Positions 35,922 to 44,239 of a stretch of DNA of 64,000 nucleotides are shown piece by piece. The notes beneath the pieces were generated by a model. The model ran no database searches. It was given only the letters and a program-made list of their open reading frames with translations, and had not been told where the DNA came from. A program made the position numbers and the translations under genes. The DNA comes from Poindextera sp965277425. GTDB lineage: Bacteria; Pseudomonadota; Alphaproteobacteria; Caulobacterales; Caulobacteraceae. The DNA is taken from positions 62,001 to 126,000 of the forward strand of contig CBDICR010000007.1 in the NCBI GenBank assembly GCA_965277425.1, given 5' to 3'. How positions within the stretch are numbered: the first letter of the stretch is position 1; the number at the start of each line of letters is the position of its first letter.

Positions 35922-36725
35922 GTGACCCTGGGACTCTCGGAAGACACCACTGGAGAACCGGCGTTTCGCCGGCATGCGCGCATTATCTGGGCGCTCCTGC
36001 TGCGTGAACTCAGCACGCGCTACGGCCGCAACAACATAGGGTTTTTGTGGGTGGTCGGCGAGCCGCTGCTCTTCGCGACGGGCGTTATCGTGCTGTGGAG
36101 GTTCGTCCGGACGCCGTACGAGCATGGCATCCCAATCATACCCTTCGTCATTACGGGATACCTGCCCATTATTCTGGTTCGTCACATGATCTCGCATGGA
36201 ATGAACGCCGTTCGGGTCAATAGCAGCCTTCTATATCACCGACAGCTGACGGTGCTTCATCTGTTCTTTGCGCGCATTTCGCTGGAATTTATTGGAGTTA
36301 CGCTTGCATTCATTGTAATATTTCTGATATTGTTGTTCTTTGGACAAATATCCCCACCTGTAAATCTTCCTCTCGTCTATATGGGTTGGTTCACGCTGGC
36401 CTGGACGTCGTTCGGCCTTGCCATGATATTCGGCGCGCTCGGTGAAATGTTCGACTATGTCGAGCGCTTCGTCTCGGTGATCACCTACATACTGGTGCCG
36501 CTGTCGGGGACATTCTACATGGCCGCTTGGTTGCCGCCGGCCGTGCGCCGGGCGGCGCTCTATCTGCCGTTCCTGCATAGCGTGGAGATGGTCCGCGGGG
36601 GATTCTTCGGTCAGGTGGTTCAGACCTACTACAGCATTCCCTATGCGATGGCCTGGGGCGCGGGCTTGACCCTGATCGGATTGGGGTTGGCGCGATTTGT
36701 CCGAGACCGTGTAGAAATCGAATAG
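35922..36725 (+). CDS. polysaccharide ABC transporter permease (KpsM/Wzm-like)
   Basis: Inner-membrane permease of 267 aa of the ABC-2 polysaccharide exporter type. The N-terminal LLLRELSTRYGRNNIGFLWVVGEP block (shown here in parts; about residues 25-48) and about six hydrophobic helices are typical of capsule exporters. A PLSGTFYMAAWLPPAVRR loop precedes the last helices. The GTG start at 35922 has no strong ribosome binding site. It opens an operon with KpsE-like and KpsT-like genes and would pass finished, lipid-linked polymer across the inner membrane. Bases about 36210-36380 are AT-rich. Confidence 0.9.
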   Translation: MTLGLSEDTTGEPAFRRHARIIWALLLRELSTRYGRNNIGFLWVVGEPLLFATGVIVLWRFVRTPYEHGIPIIPFVITGYLPIILVRHMISHGMNAVRVNSSLLYHRQLTVLHLFFARISLEFIGVTLAFIVIFLILLFFGQISPPVNLPLVYMGWFTLAWTSFGLAMIFGALGEMFDYVERFVSVITYILVPLSGTFYMAAWLPPAVRRAALYLPFLHSVEMVRGGFFGQVVQTYYSIPYAMAWGAGLTLIGLGLARFVRDRVEIE

Positions 36726-36795
36726 GGTGCGCCGCGGCGGCGGCGCTTGCGCAACCCGTTCGCGCGGCTCGCGGTGGCGAGGGTGAGGGAGTTCG

Positions 36796-37938
36796 GTGAC
36801 GATGGTCGAGGGATCGAGATGGTCTCGATGGTCGGCGTCGCTCACATCTCCGTGGCGGCTCTTTGCTCTGGTGGTCGTCGTTCCGACGCTGATCGCGGCC
36901 GTCTATTATCTGCTGATCGCCGCGCCGATCTACGTTTCGGAGGCGCGCTTCGTCGTCAGGTCACGGGCGCAGTCCGCGGGCCCGGCGGGTCTGGGCGTTG
37001 TCCTGGAGAGCGTCGGGGTGAACGTATCCTCCGGCGACACCGATGCGTTTGAGGTCGACGACTACATGACGTCGCGCGACGCCGTCGCGGACCTGGACCG
37101 GCGGCATGGTTTGAGAGCGATGTTGGATCGCCCCGAAGCCGACTTTCTGGAGCGTTTTCCCCGCCCGTTCCAAAGCCACAGCTTTGAATCCCTTTTCAAG
37201 GCCTATCAGCGGTTCGTCACCGTCGGCTACAACACCACCAGCGGCGTCAGCACGCTGAGCGTCGAGGCCTTTCGTCCACGCGACGCCGCCGAGATCGCCA
37301 ACGCCTTGCTCAATGGCGGGGAAGCGGTGATCAACCGCTTGAATGCCCGCGCGGCGCGCGACGCGGTGGCCGAGGCCCAGCAGGAAGTCATGGAGTCCCA
37401 AGCGAGAAGTGTGGAAGCCGAAAGCGCGCTGACCAACTTTCGCAATCGCGAGCAGCTGATCGATCCCACGCGATCGTCGCTGGCGGGCCTGGATCTGGTC
37501 GGCCAGCTCGAGACCCAGCTCGCGACGCTGCGCGCGGACCGCGCCAGCCAGGCGGCGCTGGCGCCGCAGAGCGCGGAACTGACCGTGATCGACAAGCGCA
37601 TCGCCGCCTATCAGACCCAGATTGAAACCGAACGCGCTCGAGTCGCCGGCCAGACCAATTCGCTGGCTCCAGAGATCGGCGAGTACGAGCAGCTGGTGCT
37701 GGACCGGGATTTTGCCGACAAGTCGCTGGCCTCGGCCTTCGTCTCCCTCGACGACGCCCGCGTCGACGCCAGGCGGCAGCAGCTTTATCTTGAGCAGGTT
37801 GTCTATCCCAACACCCCCGACAAGGCCGAGCTGCCCCATCGGCTCCTGTCTGTCGCCATGGTGCTGGTCACCACGCTGGTCGCTTTCGCCACCGTCGCCT
37901 TGATCTTGGCGGGCTTTCGTGAACATCGGCAGGGCTGA
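36796..37938 (+). CDS. capsule export inner-membrane protein (KpsE/BexC/CtrB-like)
   Basis: Polysaccharide co-polymerase type 3 protein of 380 aa. A first membrane helix (LFALVVVVPTLIAAVYYLLIAAPIYVSEARF begins near residue 20), a large periplasmic coiled-coil region (about 165-310) and a second helix near residue 350 with a short cytoplasmic tail. The C-terminal NTPDKAELPHR just before the second helix matches the Pro-rich motif usual in this family (P.P..A..P.R). GTG at 36796 or ATG at 36802 may start it. It links the ABC permease to the outer-membrane OPX protein, probably the one at 48183. Confidence 0.9.
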   Translation: MTMVEGSRWSRWSASLTSPWRLFALVVVVPTLIAAVYYLLIAAPIYVSEARFVVRSRAQSAGPAGLGVVLESVGVNVSSGDTDAFEVDDYMTSRDAVADLDRRHGLRAMLDRPEADFLERFPRPFQSHSFESLFKAYQRFVTVGYNTTSGVSTLSVEAFRPRDAAEIANALLNGGEAVINRLNARAARDAVAEAQQEVMESQARSVEAESALTNFRNREQLIDPTRSSLAGLDLVGQLETQLATLRADRASQAALAPQSAELTVIDKRIAAYQTQIETERARVAGQTNSLAPEIGEYEQLVLDRDFADKSLASAFVSLDDARVDARRQQLYLEQVVYPNTPDKAELPHRLLSVAMVLVTTLVAFATVALILAGFREHRQG

Positions 37939-37950
37939 GGAAAGGCGTCC

Positions 37951-38640
37951 ATGCTCGTCGTTGATCGCGTCGCAAAGCACTATGGCGGCCGACACCAGGC
38001 GCGCTGGTTGTTCACCGATCTTTCGTTCGCGCTATCCGCCCACGAACGGTTGGCCATTCTTGGCCGAAACGGCCAAGGCAAATCGACGCTGATCAAGATC
38101 TTGGGCGGCGTGATTCCGCCCACGCGCGGCGCCGTAAAATGGTCCATGAGTTCGTCCTGGCCGCTTGGGTTTGGCGGCGGATTTCAGGGCGGATTGACCG
38201 GTCTCGATAATATCCGGTTTCTAGCGCGAATCTATGACAGGCCATTTGATCTGATCATTGGCCGCGTTGAAGGTTTTGCTGAGCTTGGAGAGTCGCTCTA
38301 CGTACCAGTCAAATACTATTCCTCCGGTATGCGGGCTCGCCTGTCCTTTGGCCTTTCCCTGGCCATCGAGTTCGATTGCTACCTGATCGACGAAATCATC
38401 GCGGTTGGAGATCTGCTTTTCCGACACAAATGCGAGCATGAATTGTTCGAAAAACGCGCCGGCCGGGCCTTCATAATCGCTTCCCATGATCTGGACTTCA
38501 TCCGCCGGACCTGTCCCAGAGCGATCGTGATCGAAGGAGGCCGTGCGAAGATGTTCGACGATATCGAGGTGGCGCTGGAGATATATCAGACGATTTGCGC
38601 CGATGCGGAGGCGGCCAACGCCGGCGGTGTGGCCGCATGA
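37951..38640 (+). CDS. polysaccharide ABC transporter ATPase (KpsT-like)
   Basis: ATP-binding subunit of 229 aa. Walker A is GRNGQGKST at residues 38-46, the signature is YSSGM near residue 125 (YSSGMRARLSF), and Walker B is CYLIDEIIAVGD near residue 145. The YSSGM signature and DEIIAVGD are characteristic of the polysaccharide exporter class (KpsT/Wzt). It has no C-terminal Wzt-type carbohydrate-binding extension, so it should handle capsule-type polymer. It lies 12 bases after the KpsE-like gene and overlaps the following hypothetical gene by ATGA. Confidence 0.93.
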   Translation: MLVVDRVAKHYGGRHQARWLFTDLSFALSAHERLAILGRNGQGKSTLIKILGGVIPPTRGAVKWSMSSSWPLGFGGGFQGGLTGLDNIRFLARIYDRPFDLIIGRVEGFAELGESLYVPVKYYSSGMRARLSFGLSLAIEFDCYLIDEIIAVGDLLFRHKCEHELFEKRAGRAFIIASHDLDFIRRTCPRAIVIEGGRAKMFDDIEVALEIYQTICADAEAANAGGVAA

Positions 38641-39611
38641 GCGACGCCGCCGCGTTGGCCGACCCTGAGGATGTCGAACCGGTCGTGCTGATGACGCCCG
38701 CGGCGTTGCGGACGCCCCTGGGATTGGCGCTGGCGGACCTTGCGCGGGCTTCGCTCGATGACGAGCCGATGGGTTTCGACCCCTCCCACGGTCGCAAAGG
38801 TTTGCGGATCTGCCTTGAGGCCCGCGACGTGCCGGCCGGGCGAGCTGGTCGAATCGCCGTGGTGGTCGGGGATCCGGGCGCGGCGGTTCGCAGGCTGGTT
38901 CAGACCGAGGATATGGCTCTTACGGACGCGCTTCGGCTGATTTCGGGTCAGTTCGCCGAGGCGGCCGGGCTCGTGAACCAGACAGCCGCCTTCACCTTCA
39001 CCGAGCAGCAGTTCCTGGACGCCCCGGCGCAGTCTCTGTGCGCCTTGATCACGCAATTGGATTTGCATCCGCCGCCGGAGGTTCTTGGGGCCGCGGCCGC
39101 CGCGTTCGCCCGGGCGGTCCGGGCTTGCGCCCGGCCCGCGGACGAAAAGGACGCTTTCGGCGTCGACGCCGCCTTGGCCGCCCATGCTCGCCTTCCGCTG
39201 ACGAAGGGGGCTTCGGCCTTTTGGCGACGCGACCTGTTCTTCGGCGGCGATACCCCCGATAAGGCGTGCGCGCCATCGATCGACATCACCGGAAACGGGC
39301 GAATTCTGGTCTATGGCCCCTATATTCGCCTGGCCCCGGGTCGCTGGAGCGCCGAAGTCGCGTTCGAGGTCTGCGCCCATGCCGCCCGTCGCACATTTCA
39401 TGTCGAATTCGTCGCCGGCGACAGCCTGACGCAGGTCAAATTTCAGCCATCGGCGGCGGGCGGGTGCCTGGTCAAGGTGGGTTGCTCCATTTCGCAGGCC
39501 ACGCCGGTGGAACTTCGTGTTGCGGTCAGCCGCGCGGCCTTCCACGGTGAGCTGCGGTTTCTGGGCGCCACGGTCCGGTATGAAGGTGGTCTTGAAGAGC
39601 CCGGCCAATGA
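38637..39611 (+). CDS. hypothetical protein coupled to KpsT-like gene
   Basis: Unrecognised 324-aa cytoplasmic-looking protein. The N-terminal ~190 residues are helical and Ala-rich. The C-terminal ~120 residues read FWRRDLFFGGDTPDKACAP, then GRILVYGPYIRLAPGRWSAE and a series of beta strands, suggesting a carbohydrate-binding-like sandwich. ATG at 38637 overlaps the KpsT-like stop. It may bind the exported polymer or lipid terminus, standing in for the C-terminal domain that Wzt proteins have fused; this is a guess from context and predicted strands. Confidence 0.65.
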   Translation: MSDAAALADPEDVEPVVLMTPAALRTPLGLALADLARASLDDEPMGFDPSHGRKGLRICLEARDVPAGRAGRIAVVVGDPGAAVRRLVQTEDMALTDALRLISGQFAEAAGLVNQTAAFTFTEQQFLDAPAQSLCALITQLDLHPPPEVLGAAAAAFARAVRACARPADEKDAFGVDAALAAHARLPLTKGASAFWRRDLFFGGDTPDKACAPSIDITGNGRILVYGPYIRLAPGRWSAEVAFEVCAHAARRTFHVEFVAGDSLTQVKFQPSAAGGCLVKVGCSISQATPVELRVAVSRAAFHGELRFLGATVRYEGGLEEPGQ

Positions 39612-39679
39612 GCGGGTTGCGCGCCCAGGCCTCGGCGCTCGCCTCGGCCTGGATGGAAATTGTCTGCGCCGGCATGGCC

Positions 39680-39695
39680 AGGGGAGGGTGAGTTG
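39680..39695 (+). promoter_or_regulatory. ribosome binding site deciding a TTG start
   Basis: AGGGGAGGG at 39680-39688 stands four bases before TTG at 39693. It is the strongest ribosome binding site near the 5' end of the next gene and favours this TTG over the TTG at 39660 or the ATG at 39714. Confidence 0.5.
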
Positions 39696-40544
39696 ACGAA
39701 GTCGGCCGGCATAATGGGGAGCCGATTTCGTGGGCTTGGGCGCAGAGGGCTTAACGAGGACAAGCCGCCCGCTTCGCGCCCGGCGCCGTTCGACGCCTCC
39801 AGCGCCGCGTGCATCGCCCTTGCCCGGCAACTCGACCTGTCGAAACGCTCTATCGAGTTGTCGGACGCTGATGCCGAGCGAATTCAGCTAAACGCAACTT
39901 CCGATTGCGTCCTTGCCCGCGCCAGGATACTTCGCGCCGCGGGCCGGACCTCCGCGGCGCTGGGGCTTCAGCGGCAGGGCTGGCGGCTGGGACGATCGCG
40001 CCCGGAGTCCGTGGCCTTGACCTTCAGCGCGGCCGGGCAGGACGAGGAGTTCGTGCGGCTGATCGCCGGCGCCGACGCCGAACGCGACCTCACCCATTGG
40101 CCGGCGGCCGAGGCCCTCTATCTGAGCGCGCTTGATCTCTATCCGCTCCACCATGGCTATCGCGTGCAACTGGGCCATATGTTGAAGGAACAGGGCCGGT
40201 ACATGGCCGCGGAAATTCAATACCGCAGCGCCCTGGCGCTCGGCGCGGTCATCGCCGATGTCCTGAGACACCTTGTCTTTGTGTGCGAGCGGCAAGGTCA
40301 GGAGCCAGGCGCGTCGGCTCGACCGGTGGTCTTGGGCCAGCCGATGGACCTGGCGCCCACCACCGTCGAGATTCAGACCCTGGCCTATCTCTTCTGGCGC
40401 GATATGTCGGTGTCGGACGACGACATGGCCTCTATGCTGAGGCGATGCGCGAGCTGTGAGGACGCCGCCGTGGCGATGATCGCCGACCCGCGGTTCAAAA
40501 GCCGCAACGCGACGCTTATTCGATTGCTGAAGGACCGCCGATGA
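39693..40544 (+). CDS. TPR-like hypothetical protein
   Basis: Protein of about 283 aa, mainly helical, with TPR-like helix pairs (ERDLTHWPAAEALYLSALDL about 130-149, then HGYRVQLGHMLKEQGRYMAA about 154-173), suggesting a protein-protein interaction role. The N-terminus is basic. The TTG start is set by the binding site just upstream. The stop overlaps the ATG of the double glycosyltransferase (ATGA), so it is part of the Kps-like operon. No enzymatic motif seen. Confidence 0.6.
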   Translation: MTKSAGIMGSRFRGLGRRGLNEDKPPASRPAPFDASSAACIALARQLDLSKRSIELSDADAERIQLNATSDCVLARARILRAAGRTSAALGLQRQGWRLGRSRPESVALTFSAAGQDEEFVRLIAGADAERDLTHWPAAEALYLSALDLYPLHHGYRVQLGHMLKEQGRYMAAEIQYRSALALGAVIADVLRHLVFVCERQGQEPGASARPVVLGQPMDLAPTTVEIQTLAYLFWRDMSVSDDDMASMLRRCASCEDAAVAMIADPRFKSRNATLIRLLKDRR

Positions 40545-42766
40545 CCTCGGCCGACGCGCCAAGCGTATCGATCATCATCAGTACGCTCGACCGCGCCAGG
40601 CTTCTGCAGGATTCGCTCAGAGCCATCGAGGCGCTGGACTATGCGAATCTGGAAGTTGTCGTCGTCAACGGCCCGTCCACCGACGACACCGCCCAGGTGC
40701 TCGATCGCTGGGAAGGACGGCTGAAGCGCGCCAGCTGTCCGGTGGCCAATCTCGCCGTGTCGCGCAACCTCGGCATCGAACGGGCCGCGGGCGAACTGAT
40801 CGCCTTCATCGACGACGACGCCGCGGCCCACCCGGCTTGGCTAAAAAATCTCGTGCTCGGCTTCGGCGATCCTCGCGTTGGGGCCGTCGGCGGCTGCACG
40901 ATCGACAATACCGGCGTGCGTTGGCAGGTGCGCAAGACGATTTGCGATCGATTTGGCAACGTGTTCAACGTCGCGCCGCATTTCGACGAACGGCCGCTCT
41001 GCAGGCCCGGCTCGCCCTATTACCCAAGCCTGCTCGGGACGAACTGCGCCTTTCGCGCTTCGGCGCTGAGGCGGATTGGGGGTTTCGACGAGGTCTTCGC
41101 CTATCTTCTCGACGAGACCGATGTCTGTCTTCGCCTAGTCGATGCCGGCTGGGTGGTGACGTACGAGCCGTCCTCGATGGTCTTCCATCAGTTCGCGCCC
41201 AGCGGGACGCGCTCGCACGACAACGTGGCCCGCACCCTCTATCCATCCGCCGTGAGCAAGGCCTATTTCACCATGACTCACGGGGCCCGGCGCTCGTCGC
41301 TGGAGGCCGCCACCGAACTGGACAATTATCGGCGCGATATCCTCGGCGCGAATGCCTGGCTCTACGAAAACGATCGTATCACCGAGGCGCACCGGTTCAG
41401 TCTGGATCAGGATCTTCTGAGCGGGATCGAGCAAGGTGTCGCCATCGCCATGGCGAAGGTCGACAAACCGCCTCCGACCCTGCGCGCGGACGATGTGTTC
41501 CAGCCCATGGAGCGCCCGGATCGTCTGCATCTGGCCTTCGTCAGCCAAGCCTACGAGCCGCGCGCCGAAGCCGGCATCGCGCGTTGGACGAGTTTGGCGG
41601 CGCACGGGCTGGCGGCGCGCGGACATACCGTGCACGTCCTGACCCGGGCGGACGGCGCCGAGTCGGTGGAGTTTCACGACGGGCTTTGGGTGCACCGGAT
41701 GACCCCTTTCCCCGAGGCCGCCGCGGCCATTTCCGAAGCCTACGACATACCGACGGACCTGGCCGCCTGGTGCGGGCGCGTCTGGCGGGAGGTCCAACTG
41801 CTCAAGTCGTCGGGTCTGAGGCTGGTGTCCTTTCCGATCTGGGACCTGGAGGGTCTGCCCCTGGCCGATGACGGCGACCTGGCCACGGTCGTGAGCCTGC
41901 ACACCACCTACGCCATGGCCAAGCCGTTCAAGCCGGAGTGGAACCTGCGACCGCTGTTCGAATACGAGACCGTCAATCGGATCATCAACGCGGAAGCCAG
42001 ACTGCTCGCCAGCGCGCCTGTGCTTTTGTCCAACAGCAAGGCCATCGAGCGGGAAATCAAGCACGTCTATGGGCTCGACATCGAGGATCGGGCCTTGTGT
42101 GTCCCGCACGGCACCACCGATCCGCTTGAGAGCCGCGGCGAGCGCGCGGAGGCGCGCGACCAGCGCCTGCGGGCGGGCGGGCCGTTGCGGGTGCTGTTCG
42201 TCGGCCGCTTCGAGCCGCGCAAGGGCTTCGATATAGCCACGCGGGTGGCCGCCTGCCTGGTTGCGGGCGAGTCGAATGTCGAGATGTGGTTCGCGGGCGA
42301 CACGCTGTCGGACCAGCACCGGTTGGCTCTGTCCAGAGCGGGGCTGGAGTGGATCGAGCACCACCCCGCCGTCCGGTTTTTGGGCGTGGTGTCGCGCGCG
42401 GCCCTCGATGACGCCTATGTCGACTGCGACCTGGTGCTCGCGCCCAGCCGCTTTGAATCCTTTGGACTTGTCGCGATCGAGGCCATGGCCGCGGGTCGAC
42501 CGGTGTTCGCGCTCGCCGCCGGGGGGCTGGCCGAGATCGTCGAAGACCATGTCAGCGGTCGGCTCTGGGCGGACTCTGGTGATGTCGCAGAGCCCATCGC
42601 CGCTGAGATTCAGCGGCTGAACGACGACCGGGACGCCTTGCTCGCCCTCGGCCGAGGCGCTCGCAAGACGTTCGAGCAGAATTACACGGCCGCCGCGATG
42701 GCCGAAGGTCTTGAACGGGCCTATCGTCGCGCGCTGTCCACCGATGCAAGCGAGATGCAGCCATGA
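40541..42766 (+). CDS. two-domain glycosyltransferase (GT2 + GT4)
   Basis: A 741-aa fusion of two glycosyltransferases. Residues 1 to about 270 form a GT-A domain (SIIISTLDRARLLQDSL, metal motif FIDDDAAAH near 88-96, and GFDEVFAYLLDETDVCLRL near 180 as acceptor/catalytic region). From about residue 328 a GT-B domain starts (LHLAFVSQAYEPRAEAGIARW), with FVGRFEPRKGFD near 553 and the GT4 donor-binding motif LAPSRFESFGLVAIEAM near 640. One polypeptide could therefore add two successive sugars, or alternate two sugars in a polymer as bifunctional capsule polymerases do. ATGA overlaps with genes on both sides. Confidence 0.88.
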   Translation: MTSADAPSVSIIISTLDRARLLQDSLRAIEALDYANLEVVVVNGPSTDDTAQVLDRWEGRLKRASCPVANLAVSRNLGIERAAGELIAFIDDDAAAHPAWLKNLVLGFGDPRVGAVGGCTIDNTGVRWQVRKTICDRFGNVFNVAPHFDERPLCRPGSPYYPSLLGTNCAFRASALRRIGGFDEVFAYLLDETDVCLRLVDAGWVVTYEPSSMVFHQFAPSGTRSHDNVARTLYPSAVSKAYFTMTHGARRSSLEAATELDNYRRDILGANAWLYENDRITEAHRFSLDQDLLSGIEQGVAIAMAKVDKPPPTLRADDVFQPMERPDRLHLAFVSQAYEPRAEAGIARWTSLAAHGLAARGHTVHVLTRADGAESVEFHDGLWVHRMTPFPEAAAAISEAYDIPTDLAAWCGRVWREVQLLKSSGLRLVSFPIWDLEGLPLADDGDLATVVSLHTTYAMAKPFKPEWNLRPLFEYETVNRIINAEARLLASAPVLLSNSKAIEREIKHVYGLDIEDRALCVPHGTTDPLESRGERAEARDQRLRAGGPLRVLFVGRFEPRKGFDIATRVAACLVAGESNVEMWFAGDTLSDQHRLALSRAGLEWIEHHPAVRFLGVVSRAALDDAYVDCDLVLAPSRFESFGLVAIEAMAAGRPVFALAAGGLAEIVEDHVSGRLWADSGDVAEPIAAEIQRLNDDRDALLALGRGARKTFEQNYTAAAMAEGLERAYRRALSTDASEMQP

Positions 42767-43176
42767 CCGTCGATCCGGGCCGCTTGCGTCACGCCATCCT
42801 TCTCGCAACGGGTGAGCAGCCGGCGAGCGGCGAGGTCGAACCGCTGGCGGACAGGCTGTGCCTGGCTGAAGAGGTGCTGCCCTATCTTCTTCTTCGCCGC
42901 GACGGATTTGCCGGTTGCGAACGCATCAAGGCCGCTCTGGCCGAGGCCGTGGCGCGGTCGCCCGCGCCGCCACGATCGCTACGTCCGCCAGGGTTGGCGG
43001 GCGCCGCCAACGCGGCGTCCGCCGCGGCCGACCTCAAGTCCGCGCTCAAGGCGGTGATCGAACATGACCTCGCCAGCGCCGAAATCCATCGCCATCTCGA
43101 CGCGGCGGTGCGCCGCGCCGTTGAGCTCAGTCCCGCCGAGGGCTTCGATGCGCACTTGCGCGTCCGCATCGACTGA
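42763..43176 (+). CDS. small hypothetical helical protein
   Basis: A 137-aa, Ala/Leu/Arg-rich protein without signal peptide or membrane helix. ATG at 42763 overlaps the stop of the double glycosyltransferase, so it is the last gene of the KpsM-E-T operon run. The sequence looks all-helical (LCLAEEVLPYLLLRRDGF; AEIHRHLDAAVRRAVELS). Function unknown; perhaps an accessory or regulatory subunit of the glycosyltransferase. Confidence 0.6.
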   Translation: MTVDPGRLRHAILLATGEQPASGEVEPLADRLCLAEEVLPYLLLRRDGFAGCERIKAALAEAVARSPAPPRSLRPPGLAGAANAASAAADLKSALKAVIEHDLASAEIHRHLDAAVRRAVELSPAEGFDAHLRVRID

Positions 43177-43181
43177 GGCGG

Positions 43182-44099
43182 TCAAGCCGGCGGCGGATGA
43201 CGCAAGACGATATTGGCGTAGGCGGTCGCCTCCAGCCTGTCGGCCGTGAGGTGTTCGCTCGCCGCCCCGTCCGGCGAGATCGCGTAAGCGGCCAAGCCCA
43301 ACCGGGTGATCAGCTGAATCAAGGCGCGCGGCTCGTAGCCGGCCTCGGACATCTGGGCCTTCGACCATTCGAGGACGATGGTGATGTTGGGGGATTGGCT
43401 CAGCACACGGTCGGCGCCCAGAAGCACGGCGGTCTCATGGCCCTCCACATCGATTTTGAGCAGATCGACGACCAGGCCGTCCGGGACGACGAGGTCGAGC
43501 GGCTTGACCTCCACCGCGAGGGTTTGGCCCCCCTCCACCATGGCGGGGTTAACCGATAGCGACGCGTTCGCGGCCTTCGATGTCGGGATGGAGAGCACCG
43601 CGCGGTCGGACCGCTCGCCGACCGCCAATGCATTGATTTCCACGGGAGACATGGACCAGTTGATGGCGATATTCGCTTCGAGAAGCGCGACCATCGCCGG
43701 GTTCGGCTCGATCGCGATGACCCGCCCGCGACCATGCGGCCCAATTCTTGATCCGGCCAGGCAGGCGAAATAGCCGAAGTTGGCGCCGACATCCACGAAG
43801 ACGCTGTCGGCGGTCAGGGTGCGGCTGACAAGGGCCGAGAGTTCAGGCTCCCACTGGCGATAGACCACCAGTTGCGGGGTCATGATCAGATCGTCCGGAT
43901 CGATCAGGTATTTCAATCCATGAAGGGTTTGCACGAGCAGGCGGCCGGGGCCGAGCAGGGCGCCGAACGGGCCGACGACCTGACGCACCTCGGTCAGAAG
44001 GTCCTTAATCTCCTCGACGCGCCGCGATATCTGATCGAGCCGGGCATTCAGGGCTTTAATCCTGGGGTCAAGCCGCTCAGCCGCGTCCTTGTCGGCCAT
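43182..44099 (-). CDS. FkbM-family methyltransferase
   Basis: SAM-dependent methyltransferase of about 305 aa. The N-terminus has a coiled-coil stretch (ARLDQISRRVEEIKDLLTEV about 20-39). The FkbM domain shows motif I FVDVGANFGYFACLAG near residue 105, IAIEPNPAM near 130 and DLLKIDVEGHE near 210, the family hallmark. ATG at 44099 is chosen because AGGAGG is six bases upstream; ATG at 44105 and GTG at 44129 are in frame. It probably O-methylates a sugar of the polymer, which can cap chain growth. It is convergent with the Kps-like operon. Confidence 0.88.
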   Translation of the reverse strand: MADKDAAERLDPRIKALNARLDQISRRVEEIKDLLTEVRQVVGPFGALLGPGRLLVQTLHGLKYLIDPDDLIMTPQLVVYRQWEPELSALVSRTLTADSVFVDVGANFGYFACLAGSRIGPHGRGRVIAIEPNPAMVALLEANIAINWSMSPVEINALAVGERSDRAVLSIPTSKAANASLSVNPAMVEGGQTLAVEVKPLDLVVPDGLVVDLLKIDVEGHETAVLLGADRVLSQSPNITIVLEWSKAQMSEAGYEPRALIQLITRLGLAAYAISPDGAASEHLTADRLEATAYANIVLRHPPPA

Positions 44100-44239
44100 C
44101 CACATCCTCCTGCGGCCCGGCGCGCGCACCAGCCCGCCGTCATACTCGCTTTAAGGTCCAGACCCGGTTTAATAGGTTCCGGCCCAACCCCCAACGACCT
44201 GGATGCGCGCGTCGATCGGAAGGCCATTGTGGAGGTATT

